Source: Granulicella sp. dw_53
GTDB lineage: Bacteria; Acidobacteriota; Terriglobia; Terriglobales; Acidobacteriaceae
Reading direction: 5' to 3'
NCBI RefSeq assembly: GCF_018449545.1
Contig: NZ_JAAVUR010000005.1
Coordinates: 248,001 to 312,000, forward strand
DNA length: 64,000 bases
Position numbers and translations under genes: made by a program. The number at the start of each line of letters is the position of its first letter. Position 1 is the first letter of the stretch. A model generated the notes under the pieces. It had not been told where the DNA came from and made no database searches. It saw only the letters and a list, made by a program, of their open reading frames with translations. Of the stretch, positions 43,670 through 51,328 are shown piece by piece.

Positions 43670-44404
43670 TCACGACTCTTTGAGCCCCTCGAACAAATCG
43701 TCCGACAATTTGGCGGCGTGCATTCCCTCGGTGGCGATCAAGGTATAGAGCTCTTCGGAGCCGTACTGCTCGAATAGCAGCCTGGTCGTCTCCATGACGG
43801 GTCCTTGAGAAGGATGGTTCCGGAAGGCCTCGGCCTTGCGCTGCTGGACGCTGCGGATATCGAGCTTCACCGTCCAAGGCGAAGGCAGAGGCACGGGGCG
43901 GTCGGGGATGAAGAAGTTTGCGGTCGCGTAGAAGAGCCGCCGGGGTTGAAAGGGTGTCGCGAGATCGGGGTACCGTTTGGCGCGGCCGGCCCAGTGGAAG
44001 GCCGAGGTGGTGAGGGCCGAGACGATCATGTGGTCGTTGTGGGTGTTGAGGCCACCGTCGCCGCCGAAGGTGATCACGACGTCCGGCTTGAAGCGGCGCA
44101 TGCGCTCTACGAGCCGGCCTGCGGCTTTGGAGAAGTCGACGAACTCGAGCCGGCCATCCTGGTAGTCCATCAACTCGTGGTGGGTTACGCCCAGGACCTT
44201 GCAGGAGGCGGCGAACTCGTCTCGCCGTATCTTGCCCAGGGCTTCCCCTGAGGCGGCCTCGCCACGGTAGGTGGCGGCCTGTCCGTCGGTGAGGCAAAGG
44301 ACGTAAGTCTCGATTCCTCGATCGGCGGCGGTTGCGAGGGCTCCACCAAACGCAAAGCACTCATCATCGGGATGGGCCCCTACACACATCATCTTCAAGC
44401 TCAA
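43670..44404 (-). CDS. PIG-L (LmbE) family deacetylase
   Basis: Zinc-dependent N-acetylglucosaminyl deacetylase family member of 244 residues. The zinc motif AHPDDE is in MMCVGAHPDDECFAFGGAL at residue 9, and the third ligand His is in NTHNDHMIVSALT near 118. The family deacetylates GlcNAc-linked compounds such as mycothiol or bacillithiol precursors, or acts on antibiotics and lipids; here no thiol-cofactor genes accompany it. Its ATG overlaps the last bases of rnhB by 4 bp (ATGA-type overlap), so it is translated with rnhB. Confidence 0.85.
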   Translation of the reverse strand: MSLKMMCVGAHPDDECFAFGGALATAADRGIETYVLCLTDGQAATYRGEAASGEALGKIRRDEFAASCKVLGVTHHELMDYQDGRLEFVDFSKAAGRLVERMRRFKPDVVITFGGDGGLNTHNDHMIVSALTTSAFHWAGRAKRYPDLATPFQPRRLFYATANFFIPDRPVPLPSPWTVKLDIRSVQQRKAEAFRNHPSQGPVMETTRLLFEQYGSEELYTLIATEGMHAAKLSDDLFEGLKES

Positions 44405-45162
44405 AGGATTGCATCCTCCAGATCGTCTTCTTCAAACATCAAGTCGCCCGTCAACTGCTCTTCCAGGAGAGCATCGGGATCCACGGCCCAGACGGGAGCA
44501 AAGCTGCGGCGATGCAGCGCGCAGGGTCCGTGCTCCTGCAACGCACGCCGGTGTTGCGGGGTTCCGTATCCTTTGTGAGAGGCCAGACCATAGACCGGGT
44601 GCACGAGATCCAACTCGCGCATGAGGCCGTCGCGGTGCACCTTGGCTACGACCGAGGCTGCGGCGATGGAGAGGCTTAACGCGTCGCCGTAGAAGAGACG
44701 GGTCTGCGCGCACATGTGGTCGATTCGCATCGCGTCGATGAGGAGGTGGTCGGGCTGCACGGAGAGGCCTTGTACCGCGGCCAGCATTGCGAGGCGTGTC
44801 GCCTGATAGATGTTGACGCGGTCGATGGTCTCGGCGTCGATCTCTGCGACGGAGACGCAGAGGGCCATCTTGCGAATGCGCTTGTCGAGCTTCTCGCGGT
44901 CTTCGCGGGTCATCTGCTTGGAGTCTTTCAGGCCAGCTTTGGCGAGAGAGGCCATCCGCTCGGGGAGGACGACGGCAGCCGCTACGACGGGGCCGAAGAG
45001 CGCTCCACGGCCTACTTCGTCGACTCCGGCGATGCTCTGAAAGCCGAGGTGGCGCAGGGCCTGCTCGGGTGCATCGCTGCAGACGAGCTGCTTCAACATC
45101 CGCTGCTTCGCGGCTGCTTTGCCTAGAGTCTTCGTCCTGGGAGTTGGGGAAGTAAGTGCCAT
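44401..45162 (-). CDS. rnhB: Ribonuclease HII
   Basis: Enzyme of 253 residues removing RNA from RNA-DNA hybrids. The catalytic motif is GVDEVGRGALFGPVVAAAVVLP near residue 45-65, LKDSKQMTREDRE follows, DHLLIDAMRI holds the third Asp, and IAAASVVAKVHRD plus GYGTPQHRRAL complete the family signatures. The N-terminal 40 residues extend beyond short family members. It is in the normal place downstream of rplS, although a bidirectional terminator-like hairpin lies between them. Confidence 0.95.
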   Translation of the reverse strand: MALTSPTPRTKTLGKAAAKQRMLKQLVCSDAPEQALRHLGFQSIAGVDEVGRGALFGPVVAAAVVLPERMASLAKAGLKDSKQMTREDREKLDKRIRKMALCVSVAEIDAETIDRVNIYQATRLAMLAAVQGLSVQPDHLLIDAMRIDHMCAQTRLFYGDALSLSIAAASVVAKVHRDGLMRELDLVHPVYGLASHKGYGTPQHRRALQEHGPCALHRRSFAPVWAVDPDALLEEQLTGDLMFEEDDLEDAIL

Positions 45163-45227
45163 GCCCTTCCGTCTCAGTCTATATCGGCTGCGGCTCTGTT
45201 GCTGAGTGGAAGGTTCGAGGTTAAAGA

Positions 45228-45258
45228 CAAAGCCACGACCCGAGGGCCGTGGCTTTTT
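45228..45258. terminator. Bidirectional terminator-like hairpin between rplS and rnhB
   Basis: AGCCACG pairs with CGTGGCT, with CCC/GGG continuing inside past one mismatch; T runs occur on both sides (TTTTT on the + strand, CTTTGTCTTT on the minus strand). It could end or attenuate the ribosomal operon before rnhB. Confidence 0.65.
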
Positions 45259-45290
45259 GTGAGAGCAAAATCTTAGAGGAAGCTGGAGGG

Positions 45291-45647
45291 TTACTTGGCG
45301 CGCTCGACTTCGCGCAGACGAGCAGCCTTACCACGCAGACCACGGAGGTAGAAGAGCTTCGAGCGGCGAACTTCGTAGGAACGAACTTTTTCAACCTTGT
45401 CGACGACCTTGGAGTTGAAGGGGAAGATACGCTCGACACCCTGACCGAAGCTCATCTTGCGCACGGTAAAGGTGCCCTGCGCGCCCTTGCGGCAGGCGAT
45501 AACCATTCCTTCAAAGGCCTGAAGACGTTCTTTCTCGCCTTCTTTGATCTTTACTTGAACGCGGACAGTGTCGCCAGGGGCGAACTGCGGTAGATCGGTC
45601 CGCTCTAACTTGGCGGCCAGCTTCTGCATGATTGGATGAATTGACAT
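45291..45647 (-). CDS. rplS: 50S ribosomal protein L19
   Basis: Protein of 118 residues of the large ribosomal subunit. The family core [30 protein letters not shown], the [20 protein letters not shown] stretch and [19 protein letters not shown] are intact. The order trmD then rplS on the minus strand is the standard arrangement. A terminator-like hairpin follows. Confidence 0.98.
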   Translation of the reverse strand: MSIHPIMQKLAAKLERTDLPQFAPGDTVRVQVKIKEGEKERLQAFEGMVIACRKGAQGTFTVRKMSFGQGVERIFPFNSKVVDKVEKVRSYEVRRSKLFYLRGLRGKAARLREVERAK

Positions 45648-45734
45648 GACTACTTTCCTAATCTGAACTCGAATCCTTAGTGTACACGAAAATTGGCTTC
45701 TGAGGCGCGTAAATGCTGCATCTACTGGCTCGGA

Positions 45735-46577
45735 TTACGCTTTGTCCTTGATGGGGGAATCCGGGTTCCGTTCGTCGCGGAGCTGGCGGAGGATCTTCTC
45801 ATCTTCTTTGGTAAGAGCCGCTTTTTCGAGTAGATCAGGGCGGTTGCGGAGGGTTTTTTCGAGGGACATGCGGCGTCTCCAGCGACGGATTACGTCGTGA
45901 TTGCCGCTCATGAGGGCTTCGGGGATGGGAATGCCACGGAATTCGGCGGGGCGGGTGTAGTGCGGGTAGTCCAGAAGGCCTCCGGAGCCGTGAGTGGAGC
46001 GGGGCGGGCCGTCGGCTGTTCCGGGGGTGTCTGCTACTTCATCCGCGCCGAAGCTCTCGAAGCGGGCTGAGTCCGGGTTTCCGAGGGCTCCGGGGAGTAG
46101 GCGTACTACGGCGTCGATTACTACCGCGGCTGCCAGCTCGCCGCCGGAGAGGACGTAGTCGCCGATGGAGATCTCCTGGTCGCAGAGGAGGTCGTTGATG
46201 CGCTCGTCGATGCCTTCGTAGCGTCCGCAGAGGATTACTACGCGATCTTTTTGGGCCAGATCGTGCGCCAGCGCCTGGGTGAAGGGTCGGCCTTGTGCTG
46301 AGAGGAGGATGACTGTCTCGCGGGTTGGGTCGCGTTGAGGCTTTGCTGTCATTCCTAGGGACTCAAATGCGTCCCAGATGGGCTCTGCCTTCAGCACCAT
46401 GCCCTCGCCGCCGCCGAAGGGACGGTCGTCTACGGTGCGATGGCGGTCGTGGGTGAATCCACGGAGGTCGTGGGTGTGGACCTCGACCTGTCCGGTGGTC
46501 TGAGCGCGCTTGAGGATGCCGTAGTCCAGGGGACCCTGGAAGAAGCCGGGAAAGATCGTAAGAATATCGAAGCGCAT
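45735..46577 (-). CDS. trmD: tRNA (guanine37-N1)-methyltransferase
   Basis: SPOUT methyltransferase of 280 residues that makes m1G37 in tRNAs reading CNN codons. FDILTIFPGFFQGPLDYGIL starts the protein; the RTVDDRPFGGGEGMVLK loop, the trefoil-knot AdoMet site CGRYEGIDERI and ISIGDYVLSGGELAAAVVIDAV, and PHYTRPAEFRG are all present. It extends about 30 residues past many homologues. It sits 37 bp after rimM in the conserved operon. Confidence 0.97.
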   Translation of the reverse strand: MRFDILTIFPGFFQGPLDYGILKRAQTTGQVEVHTHDLRGFTHDRHRTVDDRPFGGGEGMVLKAEPIWDAFESLGMTAKPQRDPTRETVILLSAQGRPFTQALAHDLAQKDRVVILCGRYEGIDERINDLLCDQEISIGDYVLSGGELAAAVVIDAVVRLLPGALGNPDSARFESFGADEVADTPGTADGPPRSTHGSGGLLDYPHYTRPAEFRGIPIPEALMSGNHDVIRRWRRRMSLEKTLRNRPDLLEKAALTKEDEKILRQLRDERNPDSPIKDKA

Positions 46578-46614
46578 GTAGGACTCTAGAAGAACGGTGT
46601 GCGTGAAAGAGGGA

Positions 46615-47205
46615 TTAGCGGTTTACGTCGAGCAGGCCTACCGGGAGGATCATATCGACACGTCTTGCTTCGGCGTCGACTCGTACCAGGAAGTCTTTTG
46701 CGAAGGGAACCAGGAGCTCGTCGCCGTTGGGACCGGAGGAGCGGAGGACCAGCATGGGGGCTGTCTCTTCGAGGCGGCGGAGGCCGTCCGGGGTGGTCGC
46801 GAACTGGACGTCTTCGATGATCCCTACGGGCTCTGGGCCGTCATAGACGGTGCAGCCTACCAGGTCGCTGATGTAGTTGGCTTCCTCGTCGAGAGGGAGG
46901 CGCTCTTCGTGCGGCACGATGACTTCCAGACCGGCGAGCTTTTCAGCGTCGGAGATGGAGTCGATGCCGGCGAGCTTTAGGACTACGCGTCCTTGATTCT
47001 TGCCGACGGGGAGCCAATGCGATTCCACCTCGGCGGCGCGTGCCTCCGAGGTGTCTCCATTGAAGTCTTCTACTGCCAGGTATACCCGGCAACGATCTGT
47101 AAACCGTTCGGGGAAATCGGTATGCAATTCTGCCAACAATTCTCCTTTGCGCCCTTGCGGGCGCAGGAGTTGTGCCAGAACAATCCAATTCGAGTCATCT
47201 TCCAT
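46615..47205 (-). CDS. rimM: 16S rRNA processing protein RimM
   Basis: Ribosome maturation factor of 196 residues acting on the 30S head and binding S19. The N-terminal barrel reads IVLAQLLRPQGRKGELLAELHTDFPERF, and the PRC-barrel part has the VPHEERLPLDEEANYISDLVGC stretch and LVPFAKDFLVRVD with VDMILPVGLLD at the end. I chose ATG at 47205 because the homologous part begins there; a TTG at 47244 is in frame. It precedes trmD as in most bacteria. Confidence 0.94.
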   Translation of the reverse strand: MEDDSNWIVLAQLLRPQGRKGELLAELHTDFPERFTDRCRVYLAVEDFNGDTSEARAAEVESHWLPVGKNQGRVVLKLAGIDSISDAEKLAGLEVIVPHEERLPLDEEANYISDLVGCTVYDGPEPVGIIEDVQFATTPDGLRRLEETAPMLVLRSSGPNGDELLVPFAKDFLVRVDAEARRVDMILPVGLLDVNR

Positions 47206-47315
47206 GAATAGAGCATGACACCGGATACTGCTCTCGGCCAGCAACCGCCTAAAAAATCAGCGATTGCTGCAACGAATGCCAAGATCAAAGAGGGAATTGC
47301 ATCCTGGAACGAAGC

Positions 47316-47618
47316 TCAGGAGGCCAGGCTCTTTGTCTCGTCTTCGATGATGTCCAGAGCGAAACGATGTTTCATTTTCATGCTGGCGGCGCTGAGGATC
47401 GTACGCATCGAGCGTGCTGTCCGTCCTTGCTTGCCAATAACTTTCCCCACGTCGGTCGGAGCGACGCGCAGCCGAAGCAGCGTGCCCTCTCCATCTTTTA
47501 GAGCCTCAACCAGCACCTTATCTGGGCTGTCGACCAGTGCGCAGGCAATTCCCTTTACCAGTTCAACCATGTTCTGTGAAAGCACATCGGTTGCTGCCAG
47601 CGTATCGGTATCCGTCAT
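47316..47618 (-). CDS. khpA: KH-domain RNA-binding protein KhpA
   Basis: Small RNA-binding protein of about 100 residues with one KH domain; the GXXG loop is in DVGKVIGKQGRTARSMRTIL. KhpA is a global RNA-binding protein usually encoded between rpsP and rimM. The start at 47618 is chosen over 47624 because AGGAGG at 47630-47625 touches the first ATG but lies 6 bases from the second. The distance of 416 bp from rpsP is unusually large. Confidence 0.93.
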   Translation of the reverse strand: MTDTDTLAATDVLSQNMVELVKGIACALVDSPDKVLVEALKDGEGTLLRLRVAPTDVGKVIGKQGRTARSMRTILSAASMKMKHRFALDIIEDETKSLAS

Positions 47619-48034
47619 TACCATCCTCCTCGGTCCCGGTGCAGCACTCCCTTTATTTAACCCGTTATCTCCATCTGATGCGAGATGTCCGTGTATCAGG
47701 CAGAACGCAACAAAGGTTTATGAAAGCGTCTAACCAAAACACTTTCCAGGGCACGAGCAAAAATAAAGCAAGAGTGCAGCGAAACTTTTATGTATGGCTA
47801 AAGTTTACAGGAGGAAGAGGGGATTTACATGTAATAGAATCAACAAGATAATAAACTTTGGGAACCGCGTTTCGGTTCCCAAAGTTTATTATCGATTGTG
47901 TACTGAAGTTGTAGGAACTGTATATAAAAGCGTGATTTTGCAAGATCGACTTGAGGCGACAGGACCAAAATCATGCTTAAATCTCATCGTTTGGATTCGG
48001 AAGGGGGTCCCTAAAGATTCGAATCTGGTTACTT
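47619..48034. other. AT-rich spacer between rpsP and khpA
   Basis: A 416-bp stretch clearly richer in A and T than its neighbours, with a perfect 21-bp stem-loop at 47847-47893 and a small palindrome AGATTCGAATCT at 48015-48026. A rightward frame of 85 codons at 47794-48051 has no ribosome site or recognisable product. Its composition could mean an inserted element, but I see no terminal repeats or target duplication. Confidence 0.6.
47847..47893. terminator. Perfect 21-bp stem-loop, possible bidirectional terminator
   Basis: Arms 47847-47867 and 47873-47893 are exact reverse complements around the loop CGTTT. The inner part is GC-rich (GGGAACCG) and the outer part is A- and T-rich, so a transcript from either side would end in a weak U-rich stretch. 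This could stop rpsP transcription before khpA. It could also be part of a small mobile repeat. Confidence 0.6.
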
Positions 48035-48295
48035 CTAAGCGGCCGCAGTAACCGTTTCAGTTACCGGTGACGCAGCAAGCAGTTTGCCGACGCGATCTGA
48101 GAGCTGGGCTCCATTACCGGTCCAATAGTCGATACGATCCCGCTTGAGATCGACGGTGGCTGGGTTGGTGCGGGGATTGTAGGTGCCGACGACTTCGACC
48201 GAACGTCCGTTGCGGGCGCGGTCCTTTTCGATCACAACGATACGATAGTGGGGCTGCTTACGCGCGCCAACGCGCGCCAAACGAATCATCAACAC
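48035..48295 (-). CDS. rpsP: 30S ribosomal protein S16
   Basis: Protein of 86 residues of the small ribosomal subunit. IRLARVGARKQPHYRIVVIEKDRARNGRSVEVVGTYNP and the DRIDYWTGNGAQLSDRVGKLL segment are canonical. The frame begins with GTG at 48295 (AAAGG eight bases upstream); an ATG at 48289 is also possible. It is the first gene of the rpsP-khpA-rimM-trmD-rplS-rnhB block. Confidence 0.97.
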   Translation of the reverse strand: MLMIRLARVGARKQPHYRIVVIEKDRARNGRSVEVVGTYNPRTNPATVDLKRDRIDYWTGNGAQLSDRVGKLLAASPVTETVTAAA

Positions 48296-48472
48296 TGGGA
48301 ATGCCTTTCAAAACATTTTAATTGGGCAAAAGAGAGAATCACCGACAGTCGATTTTCAGTCCGTACCCGGGTGGGGGCCGCAGAGCAGAATCACCCAACA
48401 TCTAAGTATCGCGGATATTACGGTTTTCCGCAATCATTCCCAGCGAATTTAACTCCATTTCCCGGCAACGAG

Positions 48473-49360
48473 CTATCTTGTTGTCCCTTTGGGTGTGCGC
48501 GATGGGAAGAGGAAGCGCAGCACGTCTCCCAGGCGTTTTGCCCAGGCGTCTTCATCGTGCACAGCGCCTGCGGCTTTCATGTACATGAGATCGGCGCCTG
48601 CCTGCCATCCCTGCTTGAGAAGCTGCTTGTAGAGCAGATCTGCGTCGCGCACATGGCGTGCTCCTTCGGCCATGCCTATGTCCATCCATATCTGCAGGGT
48701 GGGTTTTGGGTTTGCCTGATTCACGATCTCAAGGATGCTGCGATGGTCCCACCAGAGGGAGGGCGACAGGACCGCAAGCTTGCCGAAGACGCCAGGATTT
48801 TCCAACCCCAGGTAGAGCGAGATCAGACCTCCAAGCGAAGATCCGCCTAGTCCAGTCGATGTGGCTTCGGGGCGGGTTCTGAAGGTCTCGTCGATGAAAG
48901 GCTTTAGCTCCTCTATCAACAGGCGTCCGTAGCTCCGGCCTTCACCGCCTCCCATCTTGAAGTCGCGGGTCGGCGTATATTCGGCCATCCTTCGGAGCCC
49001 TGTGTTGGCTACGCCGACCAGGATGACGGGCTCGATCTCTCCTGCCGATGCCAACTTATCCGCCGTCGTCTGTGCTTGCCAGGTTCTGCCGGGCAGATAG
49101 GAGGTTAGGCCATCGAAGAGGTTCTGGCCGTCGTGGAGATAGAGGACGGGATAGCGATGATCTTGATTGTCAAAGTATTGGGGAGGCAGATAGACCATGA
49201 TGTCCCGCGCACCGGGGAGGATAAGGGAGTGAAGCTCGTAGACCTTATATCGCGGATTGGCCAGGAGATCCGGGGAGGCTGCCTTCTTGCGGAGGAGACG
49301 CAATTCTCCGGAGCCGGCGGGGACACTTGTCGAATTCTGCATGGACTCAGCGTCCCTCAT
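48473..49360 (-). CDS. Putative esterase (esterase D / PF00756 type alpha/beta hydrolase)
   Basis: Protein of 295 residues resembling enterochelin-esterase-like hydrolases. Seen are DIMVYLPPQYFDNQDHRYPVLYLHDGQNLFDG, the nucleophile elbow GLGGSSLGGLISLYLGL and a late His in AAGAVHDEDAWAKRLGDVLRFLF, giving a plausible Ser-Asp-His triad. No signal peptide is apparent. The start is uncertain: ATG at 49360 or 49342. It is divergent, across 145 bp, from another hydrolase of the same superfamily that begins the ATP-grasp/GCS2 cassette. The substrate is unknown. Confidence 0.82.
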   Translation of the reverse strand: MRDAESMQNSTSVPAGSGELRLLRKKAASPDLLANPRYKVYELHSLILPGARDIMVYLPPQYFDNQDHRYPVLYLHDGQNLFDGLTSYLPGRTWQAQTTADKLASAGEIEPVILVGVANTGLRRMAEYTPTRDFKMGGGEGRSYGRLLIEELKPFIDETFRTRPEATSTGLGGSSLGGLISLYLGLENPGVFGKLAVLSPSLWWDHRSILEIVNQANPKPTLQIWMDIGMAEGARHVRDADLLYKQLLKQGWQAGADLMYMKAAGAVHDEDAWAKRLGDVLRFLFPSRTPKGTTR

Positions 49361-49505
49361 CGAAGAGGGAAGAGACCAAGGAGGGAAATCCTTCGTCGCC
49401 GCAGCTGGTTCCTATTCGGAAGGAACTCTCCCGCAGGGTACTGCTTTGGCTACGGCAAGTAGGAAACTGCTCTAACATGGCATCAGGTTAGCAGAGGCTC
49501 CGCCT

Positions 49506-50216
49506 ATGAGACGCGAATATCAAAAGTGGTTCTCCCCTTCACTCGAACGCGAGATGGAACTCCTCACCTTCGGGCATGCCGGTATGCCGGTCCTTGTCTT
49601 TCCTACTTCCTGTGGTCGCTTCTTCGAGTTCGAGGACCGAGGCATGGTCGGAGCGATCCACGAGAAGATCGAGCGCGGGCATCTGCAGTTGATCTGTGTC
49701 GACTCGGTGGATTCGGAGAGCTGGTACAACCGCGATGTTCCGCCGCGCTGGCGTATTGCGCGCCATGTGCAGTATGAGCACTACGTGATGCAGGAGGTTC
49801 TGCCCCTGGTTCGCAGCGGCAACCGTACTCCCAATGTCGCCGCTATGGGGTGTAGCTTTGGCGGCTACCATGCCCTCAATATCGCGCTGCGGCACCCGGA
49901 TATCTTCCAGTCGGTTCTCTCTTTGGGAGGTGCATTTAATCCGGTGAACTTCCTCGACGGATACTACGACGACGACTGCTACTACAACCTTCCGATGCAT
50001 TACATTCCGAACACTACCGATCCCTGGTTCCTGGATCGCTATGGCCGAAGCACCTACATTCTCGCTACGGGCGTGGAAGACCAGTGCAAGGGAGAGAACG
50101 AGCGGATGGCCGATGTTCTGCGGGCCAAATCCATTCCTTGCCGGCTGGATGTCTGGGGCGATCATACGGGCCACGATTGGCCATGGTGGCAGCGCATGGT
50201 GCAGACCTACCTCTAG
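49506..50216 (+). CDS. Alpha/beta hydrolase of the ATP-grasp/GCS2 cassette
   Basis: Hydrolase of 236 residues with esterase-D-like features. The first strands read MELLTFGHAGMPVLVFPTSCGRFFEFEDRGM, the nucleophile elbow is AAMGCSFGGYHALNIALRHP, the acid is probably in TGVEDQCKGENERM and the His in VWGDHTGHDWPWWQRM. There is no signal peptide, so it should be cytoplasmic. The gene is 53 bp upstream of an ATP-grasp gene, followed by a GCS2 amide ligase gene, all on the + strand. It may release, trim or transfer the product of the ligases. Confidence 0.84.
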   Translation: MRREYQKWFSPSLEREMELLTFGHAGMPVLVFPTSCGRFFEFEDRGMVGAIHEKIERGHLQLICVDSVDSESWYNRDVPPRWRIARHVQYEHYVMQEVLPLVRSGNRTPNVAAMGCSFGGYHALNIALRHPDIFQSVLSLGGAFNPVNFLDGYYDDDCYYNLPMHYIPNTTDPWFLDRYGRSTYILATGVEDQCKGENERMADVLRAKSIPCRLDVWGDHTGHDWPWWQRMVQTYL

Positions 50217-50269
50217 AAGATTCGACGAAGATACGTGGCAGCGTGGCAGTCCTCACACGGAGGTACTAC

Positions 50270-51250
50270 TTGAAAAAGATCGGCGTCCTGTTCGGCATGG
50301 AGAACACCTTTCCAAGCGCCCTGGTAGACAAGATCAACTCGCTAGAACTCAACGATATTTGCGCGGAGTTCGTACACTTGGGTGGAGTCACCATGGCGGA
50401 GCCCTCGGGCTATGCGGTGATCGTCGATCGCATCTCGCACGATATGCCGTTCTACCGTGCTTATCTTAAGAACGCTGTTCTTACCGGTACGCAGGTGATT
50501 AATAATCCATTCTGGTGGTCGGCTGACGATAAGTTTTTCAACTATGCCCTGGCGTCCAAGCTGGGGGTTGCGGTGCCGCGGACTGTCTTGCTTCCGCATA
50601 AAGAGTATCCGCCGCAGATCAATACAAAGTCGCTTCGCAACCTGGAGTTTCCTTTGGATTGGGACGCTATCTTCGACTACATCCAGTTTCCGGCCTTCCT
50701 CAAGCCCCATGACGGAGGGGGATGGCGCGATGTCTTCCATGTCCACAACCGTGAAGAGTTTTTTGTGGCTTACGACCAGACTCGCGATCTTTGCATGACG
50801 CTTCAAGCGGCGGTCAACTTCAAAGAGTACTTTCGGTGTTACGTAATTGGCCAGACGCAGGTCCACATCATGCCGTACGATCCGCGCCGTCCTCATGAGA
50901 GCCGCTATGTCCTCGATGCTCCGCCCTACGATAAGAAGCTGCTCAAACGGGTCGAGAAGGATGCACTGACGCTGTGCCGGGCTCTGGGCTATGACCTGAA
51001 CACGGTGGAGTTCGCTGTGGAGGATGGGATTCCTTATGCCATCGACTTTATGAATCCCGCCCCGGATGCGGATCTTCATTCTGTTGGTGAGGCTAACTTC
51101 AAATGGATCGTGGATGCAGTGGCCAAGTTGGCTGTTGAGAAGGCTCAGAGTCCGAAGACGCCTGAGCTTCGTTGGGCTGCTTTTCTTGGTGTAGGGAATG
51201 AGGTCGCCGCGCCTGCGTCTGCGGTCAAGAAGGCTGCAAAGAAAAAGTAG
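50270..51250 (+). CDS. ATP-grasp ligase
   Basis: Protein of 326 residues that likely forms amide bonds with ATP through an acylphosphate. The start TTG at 50270 has GGAGG six bases upstream and leads into KKIGVLFGMENTFPSALVDKI, a pre-ATP-grasp fold; a longer frame from 50084 overlaps the hydrolase gene and is unlikely. ATP-grasp landmarks are FPAFLKPHDGGGWRDVFHV (the Lys and glycine loop), ECYVIG-like FRCYVIGQTQVHIMPY, and metal ligands in TVEFAVEDGIPYAIDFMNPAPD. The C-terminus is a Lys/Ala-rich tail. It lies between the hydrolase and GCS2 genes. The amino-acid or peptide substrates are unknown. Confidence 0.86.
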   Translation: MKKIGVLFGMENTFPSALVDKINSLELNDICAEFVHLGGVTMAEPSGYAVIVDRISHDMPFYRAYLKNAVLTGTQVINNPFWWSADDKFFNYALASKLGVAVPRTVLLPHKEYPPQINTKSLRNLEFPLDWDAIFDYIQFPAFLKPHDGGGWRDVFHVHNREEFFVAYDQTRDLCMTLQAAVNFKEYFRCYVIGQTQVHIMPYDPRRPHESRYVLDAPPYDKKLLKRVEKDALTLCRALGYDLNTVEFAVEDGIPYAIDFMNPAPDADLHSVGEANFKWIVDAVAKLAVEKAQSPKTPELRWAAFLGVGNEVAAPASAVKKAAKKK

Positions 51251-51328
51251 TACGAAACCTCCGGCCTCGTTTTATTCATTTCATTCGCATTGATCCGTGT
51301 TAGGTTGTTCATCTCGACTGAGGGCACA

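Noticed and set aside
48015-48026. Palindrome AGATTCGAATCT as a possible tRNA fragment or attachment site
   Set aside because: It resembles a T-loop sequence but no acceptor or anticodon stem can be built around it.
47794-48051. Frame of 85 codons in the rpsP-khpA spacer
   Set aside because: It reads through the perfect stem-loop and into the end of rpsP, has no ribosome-binding site and resembles nothing I know.
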